Source: Cotesia glomerata | Lineage: Eukaryota; Arthropoda; Insecta; Hymenoptera; Braconidae | DNA length: 64,000 nt | NCBI RefSeq assembly: GCF_020080835.1 | Contig: NC_058159.1 | Coordinates: 18,944,474-19,008,473 of the forward strand | Direction of reading: 5' to 3' | Shown here: positions 43,136-54,569 of the stretch, piece by piece | Layout: each line of letters begins with the position of its first letter | Position numbering within the stretch: the first letter of the stretch is position 1 | Position numbers and translations under genes: made by a program | Notes under the pieces: generated by a model | What the model saw: only the letters and a program-made list of their open reading frames with translations | Databases searched by the model: none | Told to the model about the DNA's origin: nothing

Positions 43136-44603
43136 TGTGTACTACCTCCCTCCCTCTCATTCTGTTTTACCTCCTCCATTGCTATACTATCTCGCTCTCT
43201 TTTGGAAGAAATATGTTCTCCAATCTGAAACTGCATCAGTGGCTGTAAATTTAGCAGAACTCAAACCCCACTGTCGCCGTTACCACTGTTGTATTAGTTT
43301 TAAAGACTTGAAGACTAGGTGCCTTGGCCAGTCTGATTTGGTCTCAGGCAGCCCATGGCATGTCAAATTACCAGGACCTTCCAGAAGATTGTTTTAAAAT
43401 TCTTGCTGTTTATGGGCTTGTTGTTTCTTTTATATTTTTAGCTAAATTCTCAGCTATAAATTTGTGGGAGAAAACTCATATTACTAGAAAACTCCTCGAG
43501 AATAGATGAAAATGCAGTCGTGTATGATATGAATAAATTATTATTATGCAATTGCACTGGAGGTGTGCAATAAAAGGGTGAAGAAGAAAGGATCTCAGCC
43601 GCTATTGGAGTTGTTGAGGTCAACCGGCATCTGTTAATAATGATCCGGGAGAGGATCTGAGGATTTTGATCCGAGAGGATCAATGTGATCTGGGAAGATC
43701 GATTTGTGAGTGATCCGAGAGGGATCCAATGTGCGTATTATGATTTGAGACAATAAATTGAGATTAGTTAAATTGGGGTAAGAAAATAGATTTTTAATTA
43801 GTCGAATTGAATCTATTTTGCAATTATAAAAGTGTATTTAATCATTTATATATTATTCATGAAATTTATATTAGTGATATATTAATGATTTGCTTGATGG
43901 GGAGAAGCACTGTGTTCAATATTTTTAACAAATTTAAAATGTATATTATGAAGTTAAATCGATCGGAAGTCTAATCAATTGTTATTGATTATTACTTACA
44001 AAGAATATTAAAGTTGCATAAATAATTAAATGATGATGAAATCATGCGTCTGTTACACACGGCATATAAGTTTGAAGACATGGCGGCGACGCCACAATAA
44101 ATAAATCACAAGTATCAAAATGATTTTACCTTGATTACGGTGAATTTATATTATTTTTGCGAGTAAAAAAACAGAAAGGTAAATAATTACTTGAGTTGAT
44201 TTGAATATCAGGAGTAAATATGATATTATGGAATTTATTTGCAAGAAATCATACAGAATAATGAATTGCTTGAGGCTAGCAGATATTGTGTCGGTCACAG
44301 GTTTAAACACAACAACTATACACATGGCGTCTAGCGCCTCGTGCTTCATGCAAATAAGGCTTCTGCTTCCCGCTAGCTCATGGTGCGCAGGTGGCAACGT
44401 GTTATTGAGGCATGTTAAGGAAGACAGTCATAGAAATGACTCTTGTTGAGTCTCAAGTATAGTTAAGCTTTTGGTGTGCAGTTATGAGGTGGAATTTGAC
44501 CAACTCCTCTTTGCCTTGGCAACCAAGAAACAGGTATAGTTATGAGAGTCGGGGGTGACCAACTCTCTTTTGCCTTAACGCGGCAAAACAATGATTTACC
44601 GAT
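43136..44603. other. Unassigned, moderately GC-rich segment
   Basis: An open frame of 86 codons (43137-43397) has no recognisable domain and begins without ATG. 43620-43740 is dense in GGATC/GATCC motifs. 44290-44420 is CpG-containing and unlike its surroundings. The block could be an eroded LTR element, but no LTR pair, primer site or pol remnant was seen. Confidence 0.35.
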
Positions 44604-44634
44604 ACTATGGTTACCATTACCATGGTAACCGTTG
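44604..44634. repeat. X-box-like CCATGGTAAC palindromes
   Basis: 'ctatggttaccattaccatggtaaccgttgc' in two pieces: TATGGTTACC and ACCATGGTAACCGTTGC. It resembles the unit of the array at 21444-21575. Confidence 0.5.
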
Positions 44635-44934
44635 CTTTATAATAACTGTCAAAACAAAATAAGGTTAACAAATTCAGTTGTCCTCAATTAAATTCGGAGG
44701 AATCATTAGAATAAAAGTAGAAAGTTACTAAATACAATATTCTATAAATCATCTGCAGTATTATTCTACTATACATAATGTTGAAACTTAAATATATTTG
44801 TTTCAAATTACTACCAGGTCGTTAAGTCTAACTATTGGTTAGTTAATCATTTTTCTTCACAGAAAGTTACATAGATTAGATAACTTATATTTGTAAGGTT
44901 CTAAAATAGTTTAAAAGTGATATTACAAAAAAAT

Positions 44935-45255
44935 AGAAAAACGGTTGGCCTAAAGGCCATCCCTACACTTCAAATTAATTTATATTTAAGCGTAAAATTG
45001 TACTTACCGAGCTCAAAATCTGGTAAAGTTTAATNNNNNNNNNNNNNNNNNNNNNNNNNNNNNNNNNNNNNNNNNNNNNNNNNNNNNNNNNNNNNNNNNN
45101 NNNNNNNNNNNNNNNNNNNNNNNNNNNNNNNNNNTCGGATTGGGCAAATTGTATTTTTGAGCTCGAAAGAGCTCCAAAACGTCGTTGGTACAATTTTATG
45201 CACCTAGGTATGGAATTAGCGGGAAGTTGCAGGGATGGCCTAAAGGATCCAGCCG
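44935..45255. repeat. Two inverted R ends around an assembly gap
   Basis: Left of the gap a plus-oriented R start ('aaaacggttggcctaaagg' to 'cgagctcaaaatct'). Right of it a minus-oriented R start ('gagctcgaaagagctcc' to 'agcgggaagttgcagg'). The two halves face each other, so the gap probably hides a palindrome of two R copies. Confidence 0.7.
45035..45134. other. Assembly gap, 100 N
   Basis: Exactly 100 N, of unknown true size, inside the inverted R pair. Confidence 0.95.
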
Positions 45256-45279
45256 TTTTCTAATTTTTTTTTTTCAAAA

Positions 45280-45600
45280 TGTTCTTGGTTCGTTAGAAGA
45301 TACCACAATAAAAATTCATTGAAATTTTTAGCATAACTCATCAATATATTGAGGGTCGCGAACTGAATTTTTCGATTTTCATTTAATTAACACGGAAAAA
45401 AATTTCCAGAAAGTTTTGATTTTTTATTTCTCTTGATTGAACCAACTTTAAATCGAACGAACAATTAATATTCTTATAGGAAATTAACGCTGAATAAAGG
45501 TCTCTTATCATTTTTTGATAAAAATTCAATCCTCGAAACTTATTCCAAGGTTAAAGATTAAGCGTTCATTGCAAATTTGTGGATTATTTCACTTTTACAG
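45280..45600 (+). repeat. Degenerate repeat J relative
   Basis: 'ttcttataggaaattaacgc' and 'aaggtctcttatcattttt' follow the J order. Strongly diverged. Confidence 0.4.
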
Positions 45601-45639
45601 GTAAATATATTACACCGGCACGAAAAAAAAAAAAAAAAA

Positions 45640-46740
45640 GTTAGTTGTACTTTTTTGACCGGACCCACCTACCACCGACATGTTTTGACCCGCTGAATCC
45701 AAATTTAGGAGTCCGTTTGGCCTAGTCACCGTCTAGATCCACAGATTCGGTAGAAACTGTCGCTAAGTTCCGTTCAAATCCGTTGTAAACGGGCGCCAGA
45801 CTACCGACTATGTTTACTGTAAGCAGAACGGTTTTGAGGTTGGTTACTTGAAATTATTATTACTGCGTATGCCTTAAGCGCGAGGCGCGCAGGTATGCTC
45901 TACTCTACCTAAAAATCGTGATTTCGATAAAAACGTGATTTTCATAATTTAAACGAAAGAAAAAATTATGGATAAAAGGATATTGGGGAAATAAATAATA
46001 GTAACTACAGAACACGTTAAAAAAATTTTCTTATTGATTAAATAAGACTTCTCAGAAAAAAACTCGTTTTTCTGATGAATTAAATGACTAAGAGAGTGAG
46101 CCCATTCACGAGAACTATGGGATTGACAAGCACCACAACTTTGTCAAAAATCACTTTCACGATTTAATTTTTTTTTTGTTTTACTCCTGAGGAAGTCTAT
46201 CAAAACCCTTATGAAAATTGCGTGTCAAAATAATTCCGTTTCAATACAGTTAATTTTTTTCGATTGTCACTTCGGTGACTCTTTCTGCATTTCGGCAGCC
46301 ATATATATTATTTTTCATAAACAGAATTGAAATAACTATAAACAAGCAGAAACTATACATACATGATGGTATAATTATTAACTGTTTTATCATCTGTTAA
46401 AATTTTTCTTTAGTTCGACCTACAGAGGGGATAATACTACTCACGGGAAAATTCAAATTAAAAACGAATCATTTTTGTTATGATCTAAATAATTTATGTA
46501 TGACATGAGCGCTTAAGGCATGCTCATTTGGATTTTCCAAACTTTTAAATTTTATCAGCACATACTATAGCTCGCTCACAAATTTCGATCCTGACTTTTT
46601 TTTGATGGAGAAAGGTCAGCGCCACAGACTAGATAAAATAAAAATGTGTAGTAATCCTCCTATAGATACGCAACTACAGATAAAAAAAGTAATTCACAGC
46701 TTACATTTACGGCCGCCAGGGTGCACTGGAATTATATCTA
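45640..46740 (+). repeat. Repeats S and K, second copy, with an inner insertion
   Basis: 45738-45843 and 46545-46740 match 18305-18405 and 18546-18742. The intervening 700 bp differ from the first copy and hold no ORF. The last base before the LTR at 46741 corresponds to 18742, where the first copy continues uninterrupted. Confidence 0.65.
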
Positions 46741-46936
46741 TGTGGCGGTCCTGCCGCTTCGGTCGCGCCTCCAGCGGCCAGAAGTCAAATCAAACCTACC
46801 AAAGCGCCAGTCATCGGAGCGGGAAACCCTCTCACTCTCTCCAATAAACAATCCCGCACAAACTCAAATAATCCCGCCTTTTTGCACGCCACAGTTATAG
46901 CATTGTGCATTATTATTATTATTATTATTATTATTA

Positions 46937-46984
<48 letters not shown>

Positions 46985-47146
46985 CTAGATTATTATTAGA
47001 TTATCGATTGTGACCTGACTAATTATAAATGAGACGCTAACTAATTTATGTAATAAATAAGTGAATAAATATTATTAAATACGAATTAATCTTGCAAATA
47101 TTATCATTATTATTAATATATAGTGTAGTATCCTTTAACTACTACA
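46741..47146 (+). mobile_element. LTR of a Gypsy-like element with primer-binding site
   Basis: The block starts TGTGGCGGTCC exactly where repeat K is interrupted and ends CTACTACA. It is followed 3 bp later by TGGTGACCCCGAC, a primer-binding-site type common in insect Ty3/Gypsy elements. It is GC-rich at the start, has an (ATT)n tract (46911-46985) in the middle, and no gag follows. Either a 5' LTR of an element lost downstream or a rearranged solo copy. Confidence 0.6.
46911..46985. repeat. (ATT)n microsatellite
   Basis: About 25 ATT units with one G interruption, inside the LTR. Confidence 0.9.
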
Positions 47147-47164
47147 TATTGGTGACCCCGACGG

Positions 47165-47857
47165 AAAGAATAGGAGTTACGATAATTATTACGTGAAGCG
47201 TTCCACATTCACGTATTTTTATAGAATTACCGTAACTTCTATTCTTTCCCGCTTCACAGAATTATTTATATTTGTAAAAAATGCTTGCCGTCAGATGGAC
47301 GGTGTGGCTTAATGTATATAGAATAAGCGAAAGGCAATTTAGTATAGACCGGATAGCTCAAATGGTAGAGTAGCCGACATGTCTTCGGAAGGTTCTGGGT
47401 TCGAATCCCAGTCCGAGCTATCTAATAATTTTTTTCTCGCATATTCTATAAACTTACATTAAGATGATCCTCTCCACATTCCTTTCTCAATCCTTTCCTA
47501 CCAATATCCTGTTACGTGAATGTGGAACGCTTCACGTAATAATTACCGTAACTCCTATTCTTTCCCGCTTCACAGCATTATTTATAATTACAAATTATTT
47601 ATAATTACAAATATTACATTACAAATTACATTATTTATAATTACAAATATAAATAATGCTGTGAAGCGGGAAAGAATAGGAGTTACGGTAATTATTACGT
47701 GAAGCGTTCCACATTCACGTAACGGGATATTGGTAGGAAAGGATTGAGAAAGGAATGTGGAGAGGATCATCTTAATGTGAGTTTATAGAGTATGCGAGAA
47801 AAAATTATTAGATAGCTTGGACTGGGATTCGAACCCAGAACCTTCCGAAGACATGTG
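47165..47857. repeat. Palindromic repeat carrying tRNA-like sequences in both arms
   Basis: The left arm (47347-47580) and the right arm (47655-47857) are near-perfect inverted copies ('aagcgggaaagaatagg', 'tacgtgaagcgttccacatt', 'gagaggatcatcttaatg'), with an AT-rich centre. A smaller inverted pair of the same motif lies at 47165-47270. The right arm is cut inside its tRNA-like sequence, at the junction with the Copia remnant. Confidence 0.75.
47347..47419 (+). tRNA. tRNA-like sequence folding into a 73-nt cloverleaf
   Basis: GACCGGA (acceptor), TA, GCTC-AAATGGTA-GAGT (D arm), A, GCCGA-CATGTCT-TCGGA (anticodon arm), AGGTT, CTGGG-TTCGAAT-CCCAG (T arm), TCCGAGC (acceptor) plus T. The A and B boxes are good and T7 follows at 47430. 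Two acceptor mismatches, a mismatched top anticodon pair and A in place of U33 argue against a working tRNA. By position the anticodon would be TGT (Thr). A second, partial inverted copy is at 47811-47857. Confidence 0.45.
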
Positions 47858-47921
47858 GAGTTCCTATAAATTTTTATAAATTATTCCTCACGTGTCATAT
47901 TAAATAAGCCATACATCGGAT

Positions 47922-48989
47922 TTAGACCTATGGCACGCATGGTTAGGACACTTGCACATGGATGCCGTAGTAAACCTGTCAAAAAGTCAAGCGTCGGGGA
48001 TAAAACCTCTGAAAAAGGACACGACGTCATGCGACGTGTGTCATCGTGGAAAATTGACGGCAAAGCTGTTCTATCCGAGAGCCGAGAAAAGCCAGCGAAT
48101 GCTTGAAATTGTACATACTGACCTATGTCAACCTTTAGGGACGAAGTCTGAAGGAGGAAACCGGTACTTCGTGACCTTCATAGATGACTACAGCGGCTGG
48201 TGTGAGCTGTACCTATTGAAGAGCAAGCACGGAGTATTTGAAGCGTTCAAAACATATAAAAACTACGTCGAAAAGCAGACAGGGCAGAAGATTAAAGCTT
48301 TGAAATCCGACAATGGTCGAGAATATTGCAATAAACAATTCGACGAGTACCTGAAGCACGAGGGAATTAATAGGCGGCTAACAGCGCCTTACACGCCGCA
48401 ACAAAATGGAGTCGCAGAGCGCATGAATCGTACGATCGTCGACATGGCTAGGTGCCTACTGATCCAAGCAGGATTTTCGACGGTGTACTGGGGAGCAGCT
48501 ATTACGACGGCCAACTATCTGAGGAATCGTTGTCCAAGTAGAAGCCACGGAGGATCTACACCATTTGAGTTATGGTTCGGTAGAAAGCCAGGATTAAAGC
48601 ACCTGCGAGTATTTGGAGCGAAAGTGTTTGTACTTCGAAAGGAAACAAGACGTCAAAAGCTCGAGGAAAAATCAATCAAAGGAAGATTGGTCGGCTATTG
48701 CGAAACCGCAAAGGCCTACAGAGTACGACGGAACGACGATGGCAAGGTATTCATCACCAGAGATGTACAAATCATAGAAGATAACGTGATGAGATCACGC
48801 AGTGCTGTACAATTGGACGTCGAATATACACACCCTCAGGAAGAGGATCCAGAGCCAGGGAGAGTCCTGAGAGACAGGAGGTCATGCAGGGAAATTATAA
48901 GAGAACCCTCACCAGCTCGAGCACGAGGAAGACCCAAAAAAAAAAATCTGGGAAGCCAGGACGACCTCGTAAACTTTACAGATACGTAA
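47922..48989 (+). pseudogene. Copia integrase (start truncated)
   Basis: The frame picks up at the zinc-binding HHCC domain (WHAWLGHLH... CDVCHRG) and continues into the DDE core: Asp in 'IVHTDLCQPL', 'DDYSGWCELY', Asp in 'LKSDNGREYC' and Glu in 'PQQNGVAERMNRTI'. The C-terminal 'FGAKVFVL... KGRLVGYC' block is typical of Copia. It ends in a basic linker at a stop (48987). No catalytic residue is missing, but no upstream gag-protease is left to make it. Confidence 0.85.
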
Positions 48990-49150
48990 GTGCGTCGAGT
49001 ATTACTTCAAGTCGAGCATCAAGTCGTTAAAATTTATCACAAGAAGAAGAGGAAGCACCGGAAGGAGACGACGAGGAAGAATCAAACGATGTTTTCATTC
49101 CAAGCGTCGAAGATGAAGTTCAATGAACGAAGAGACCGCTGGAAACGTCG

Positions 49151-50903
49151 TTGTTTCAGGAAGATAAACGTCCTCGAAATGACAGAAGATCAAGTGGTTC
49201 AGAGAAGTCACCTAAAAGGGATGAAGATAATACCGACGAGGGAGAGGAATTCATGGACGCAAAGTTTATCGAAGAACTAGCGTTAATGGTTGATGTTGAG
49301 CTCGAAAAAGCGATCCGAGGAACAGAATCGACAGAGTGGAAGCGTGCACTAGCAGCAGAAGTACGCTCACATCTGGAACACGGAACATGGGAACTGGTGA
49401 AATTTCCAGAAAATGAAAAAATTATTAGATCTAAGGTAATCTTGAAGAACAAGTTAAACGCTGACGGGAAAACAGAGCGCAGAAAAGCTTGAATAGTAGC
49501 CAGGGGATTTTCGCAGAGACCAGGGTTCGATTTTGACGAAACCTTTGCACCAGTGGCAAGACTGGAATCAATAAGGCTACTAGCGGCATTATTAACGAAG
49601 ATGGATGCCAAGATCCATCAAATGGACGTGGAAACGGCGTACTTACACGCCAAGGTCGACGAAGAATTATACATGGAAGTTCCAGGTGGCTTAAAGGAAG
49701 CACTAGTGGAAATTACGCGTAGCGAAAGAAGAGACTCCGAAGTTCAAATAAAAGCATCAAAAATGCTGGAGGAGCTCACCAAGGGTGAACGAGTTTGCAA
49801 GCTACGATAGTCAATATATGGATTGAAACAGTCTGGCAAGAAATGGTACGACAAGTTGAGTGGAATACTCAAAAACTTAGGCCTAAAACCGACGGTATCA
49901 GACCCGTTTGTTTGCATACAGGACGACAAACGAAATATTGCTCGTAGCAGTTTACGTCGATGACTTGTTAGTCACGTCGAACAATCATGAGTGGATTGAA
50001 GAACTGAAAAAGGGACTGGCAAATGAAATCCGAATAAAAGACTTAGGAGAAGCCAAATATTGATTAGGCATAGAGTTCAAGCAAGAAAACGGCGAAATAA
50101 ATCTGAGCCAGCGTCGACACGTCGAAGAATTGTTGGAGAAATTTGGTATGAAGAATTGCACTCCACATCAGGCACCAGCGAGCTTAACATCAATGTTGAA
50201 AGCGTCAACAGATCCGAATAGGTCAACGAAAAATCCAAGGTACAGAGAGCTAGTAGGATCTCTGATGTATTTGGCAGTAGCGACGAGGCCGGATATCGCA
50301 CATACAGTAAGTGTGTTGAGTCAATTCAACGAACACCCAACAGAAGAGCACTGGGGAGCCGCAAAACGAGTTCTCAGATATTTAAAGGGGACAACCGGAC
50401 TGAGACTCACCTACAGGAATACAACTGAGAAAATCGTCGGATATAGTGATGCTGACTGGGAAAACGACAAGATGGATTCAAAATCGTACACAGGGTACGT
50501 ATTTATGTTTGGAGGAGCTGCAATCAGCTGGAAGTCCAGGAAACAGCGAACCGTGGCCCTTTCGACGACAGAGGGCGAATACAAAGCGCTCACGGAAGCG
50601 ACGAAAGAATCAATGTACCTTCGGGGACTTATCGACGAAATAGGCATTGGAAAATATTCAGAAGGCCTCATTTATTGCGATAACCAGGGTGCAATACATA
50701 CGTCGACGGCGACGGGATTCTTAGATCGAACCAAGCATGTTCGAATCCAATTTAATTTCGTCAAGGAAGCTGTTAAAAATCAGGAGATACAGCTAGTACA
50801 CATATCCACTGATGAGATGACCGCCGACATCTTGACGAAAGCATTGCCACATGATAGACACGCCAAACTCGCAAAAGCCATGGGAATGAGTGAGACAGAC
50901 TAA
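49151..50903 (+). pseudogene. Copia reverse transcriptase / RNase H, broken
   Basis: Conserved pieces appear in order: 'EWKRALAAEVRSHLEHGTWE'; after a stop at 49490, 'GFSQRPGFDFDETFAPVAR' and 'KMDAKIHQMDVETAYLH'; after another stop at 49808, 'SIYGLKQSGKKWYDKLS'; then, after a frameshift near 49935, the catalytic 'AVYVDDLLVTSN'; a stop at 50060; and from 50130 a clean frame with 'GSLMYLAVATRPDIAHTVS', RNase H 'YSDADWENDKMDSKSYTGY' and the terminal 'MTADILTKALP'. Three stops and a shift make it inactive. The YVDD box itself is retained. Confidence 0.85.
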
Positions 50904-50932
50904 GGCGTGTACGTGTTCATATTAAGAGAGAG

Positions 50933-51188
50933 TGTTGGAGATATAGTAATATAGTAATATTTACACGTACACTACCCACACATACGCCGACGCGTCGATC
51001 TACTGCGCATGCAGTTATGCCGAAATTTTGTATACTCGAGTCACTTACTTATTAGCACGTTGTCGAGTAAAGTCATAGTATTCTTTTTCCAATCGTTGTA
51101 ATTAGTTACTTAATAAATTCATACATCGTTTATATAAATCTTACTCTACTATTATTTATATTCACTCGATCCCTGCCTAACTCCCACA
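50933..51188 (+). mobile_element. Copia 3' LTR, 256 bp
   Basis: Begins TGTTGGAGATATAG after a purine-rich AAGAGAGAG tract (polypurine primer) and ends AACTCCCACA. TG...CA borders are as expected. No partner LTR is in the window. Confidence 0.8.
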
Positions 51189-51883
51189 TTTTTAATGAAA
51201 TTCGTAAAATCTATTTACTAGGACATCAAAAAAATTGAAATACACAATGACGCACACCAAGTACGTTCTAAAATTTTTTTTTTAATTATTAAATTTACAA
51301 TAAGATTTTTTTTAATTTCCGAAAATCATAAACAATCATATCGGTTACTTGGATTTTTTTATTTTTTTATTTTGTATCTTTTTGTAAAGAAAAAAAAAAT
51401 TTTTCTTGGTGGGGAGGGGGGGGGGGCAAAATGGGGTAGGGGTGGCAAAATGGGGTACACCCAAAATTTCGTAAGAAAATTTTTTTTTTCCAAAAAGCTC
51501 TTTCAGCTTCCTAAAATATATTTTAACGTCATTTCCTACAATTTAAAAGAAAAAAAAATTTTTTAATTAAAAAAACAAAAAAAATTTTTTTTTTCTAACT
51601 TTTCTTACAGTAATTTTTATCGTTATTGTGCATCGTAATAAATTTTTTTTCACATCTACGATTACTTTTTCTAAATTTTTAAGTTCTCGAAATACAAATG
51701 AATGATTAGAAAAGAAAAAAAAATCGGGGTCATTGGTTCCATACCAGTTTTCGAAAATCAAGTTCTAATCTGATCTTCACATTTTTAAGGTCCTAGGAAC
51801 TAGTTCTTAATATTCCTACGAGGATATCTGTCGGCGTGTGTGTATGTGAGTGTAAACCTCTAATGTGTCGAAGAAAAATTTTA
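51189..51883. repeat. Repeat L (inverted) and low-complexity G-rich tract
   Basis: 51189-51395 is the reverse complement of 18895-19145. 51411-51465 holds a G run and two copies of GCAAAATGGGGTA. The rest (51470-51880) is A/T-run-rich, with a possible short repeat edge at 51800-51880. Confidence 0.6.
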
Positions 51884-53019
51884 CACAGAAAGAAAAATTT
51901 CTTGACTGGAGAACAAAATTCTTGGCTCAAGAAAATTTTCAGGTGCCTGAAGGAAGACTGAAGTTGTGTTGCCCAAAATAAAAATTTTTCTTGAAATTCT
52001 ATTCTTGGTGGAAGTAAGTTTTTCTTAATTCAAATTATCATAAATACTTGATGCAATAAATTTTTATATTTGATTAAGATTTTTAGATACTTTAGGGAAG
52101 CAGTGCCACCTACTTCAGCTGAGAAAAAAATTTTCTCACCTTGAGAAAATTTTTCTCTTGAATATTTGATACCCATTTTATATTATTTTAGCGTGCAATT
52201 ATACATATTAAATGAAAAAAAATGATTCAACATTATTTGATCTTTCCATTTGATATGTTAATCAATAAAAATATTAATGAAAATTTAATTCTATCTTTAT
52301 ATTTAATTTTTTGGAGCAAGAGGCTGAATTTTCTCAAAACAAGAAGATTTTTTTGACTTAAATAAATTTTCTTGGTTCAAGATACTATGCGTGACATTAA
52401 TTTATCCCTGTTCGTGTTACTTTTATATTATTGGAAATGTGTATTTTTGGACATTTGAATAAATGGATATGGAAATTTCCAAAAATGGACATTTGATTTT
52501 TTGGAAATAATAATAAAAGTACTTAAGTAAAATTAGACATTAATATAAATGGACATTAATAAAAAAGGAAATAATTATAAATGTACAACTGCACTTATGG
52601 CCAACTTAAAAAAATCAAATCCCTATTTTTGAAAATATCTCCAAATGGAAATACAAGTATTTGGTAAAGAGTTCAAATGAACAAATGGATTAATGGACAT
52701 TTTCTTAAATAGACATTTATGAAAATGGATAATAATATAAAAAGACATCAGTAAAAATGGTTAAAAATACAAATGTACAATCGAATAAATGGAATAGTCA
52801 TTTAATGAACATATGATTTTATGAACAATTGAAAAAATGGATATTTAAATTTTAGGAAAAGTGAATAAATGGACATTTGTATAAATGCCCATCAATAAAA
52901 ATGAACTCTGTAAAAATGAACATTTAAATAAATGAACTTCGATAAAAAAATGCTTACTTAAATGGAAATTAATAAGAATGGACAATCATAAAAATGCCCG
53001 GGAAAAAATGATCAGGACT

Positions 53020-53400
53020 GATCAGACCTGTTCATATCTGATCAGGCCTGAAATTAGACCTGAGCAGACCTGTTCATATCTGATCAGGCCTGAAATTAGA
53101 CCTGAGCAGGCCTGTTCATGTATGATCAGGCCTGAAATTATACCTGATCAGACCTGTTCATGCCTGTTCATGTCTGAAGCATTAAATACGCTCAGACCTG
53201 ATCAGACCTGTTCATGCCTGTTCATGTCTGAAGCATTAAATACGCTCAGACCTGATCAGACCTGTTCATGCCTGCTCATGTCTGTTCATGTCTGAAGCGT
53301 TAAATACGTTCAGATCTGATCAGACCTGTTCATGCCTGCTCATGTCTGTTCATGTCTGAAGCCTTAAATACGCTCAGACCTGATCAGACCTGTCCATGTC
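53020..53400. repeat. Tandem repeat built on TGATCAGACCTGTTCATG
   Basis: The last part is a regular 54-bp repeat (about 53145-53395) with the constant 'tctgaagcattaaatacgct', one unit extended by 10 bp. The first part is shorter-period. Related motifs near the other end of the element (54590-54730). Open frames across it are incidental. Confidence 0.85.
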
Positions 53401-54492
53401 TGATATCTAGCCAACACTGAGAGACAATTTTATTTAATAGTAATGAAATTTTATTACTATTTAATAAAACGTTTATTTGGCTAATCCCAAATAAAAATTT
53501 ATTAAATATTAATTAAATTTCCTTAAATACTAATAAAAATTTTATTAAATACTAATAAATGTTTCTTAGTATGTAATGAATATTTATCTACATGTAATAT
53601 AAAGAAAATTCATTAATCAACTAACTAACAAGTATTGATCAGTAATTAATTGAATAAATAATTAAGTAAAATTGAATTTTGTCGGAACTATATTTTGAAA
53701 TACAAAGTCTACAACTGTTGTTATCCGAGTGGATGTTAATTTTTATGCACTTAAATTTAAAAATTTCACAAATGAATCGATAAGAGTTAGACATTATTTA
53801 ATAAAATGAAAACAGAAGCAGAAAACCAGACAATGTAGGGACGCATTTGTTAAAAATAAAGACTATGATTTCATAAATTCAATCGAATATTTATTTATTT
53901 TTATTATTTAAAATCTCTACATGTGATTCGTCATGAAGTAAACAAATAGGTTAGGTTAGGGATGTCTTGTTAAAAAATCTTAATACTATTTATTAAAAGA
54001 CTTTACTGTGAAAATATATTTGAATATATTATAATTAATTGATGAATATTAATTTTTTTTTTTTTTTTTTTGAGATTATTTCTTTTAATGACTTAATATT
54101 CGTATTAATGACAGCAAACGAAAGCGTCGTTCGTGGTTATTTTAATAAACACATATTAGTATTTAAGAAAATTTTATTAAATACTTATGAAATTTTATTA
54201 AATACTAATATAATTTTATTTATATGAAATATAATTTTATTAATATTAACTAAATTTTTTTTCAAGTCCAAATAAACTGTTTTATTACTATTGAATAAAA
54301 TTCTCTCTCAGTGTAGAACCATATGTTAATGGAGCGAAAAAAAATACATAGCCGTTCCGAATAAATCACTGTAATATATGATTAATTATTAATAATTAAT
54401 AAATTAGGTATAGAACTCCGTTAACTATAAGGATAAATCATGTATAAAATTTGAATTACTTGAAGTAGCTCGAAAGATACTCTCAAGTTAAG

Positions 54493-54569
54493 ATGAATCA
54501 TTTGGTCAAGAGGTAAAGTGTCAGTCTGAAGAGCGCGAGGTGTACGGTTCGAATCCCCGTCGGCACCGA
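54493..54569 (+). tRNA. tRNA-like sequence with good pol III boxes
   Basis: The A box TGGTCAAGAGG fits TRGYNNARNNG and the B box GGTTCGAATCC fits the consensus at tRNA distance. It ends GTCGGCACCGA and is followed by T12. The 5' acceptor strand does not pair with the 3' strand, so it is a tRNA-derived (SINE-like) relic or a much-altered tRNA. The isotype is not called. Confidence 0.4.

Larger units (their letters stand above)
47858..51188 (+). mobile_element. Copia retrotransposon remnant, 5'-truncated
   Basis: Integrase, reverse transcriptase and RNase H follow in Ty1/Copia order, then a 3' LTR. The 5' LTR, gag and protease are absent; the left end abuts the tRNA palindrome near 47857. It is clearly more GC-rich than the surroundings. 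Several stops and one frameshift inactivate pol. On the right it ends in repeat L. Confidence 0.9.

Noticed and set aside
43137..43509. Overlapping frames of 86 and 61 codons as a possible small gene
   Set aside because: No ATG start for the first, no recognised domain, no splice support. Left as unassigned sequence.
47347..47419. Functional tRNA-Thr gene
   Set aside because: The cloverleaf forms, but U33 is replaced, the acceptor has mismatches and it occurs in an inverted repeat; kept as tRNA-like only.
52978..53295. 105-codon frame with repeated 'TCSYLIRPEIRPEQ'
   Set aside because: Translation of the TGATCAGACCTG tandem repeat in the CCCGGG element.
52978..53400. Regular repeats resembling a CRISPR array
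   Set aside because: Units are contiguous, without unique spacers, in a eukaryotic transposon; the same applies to 36600-36732 and 21444-21575.
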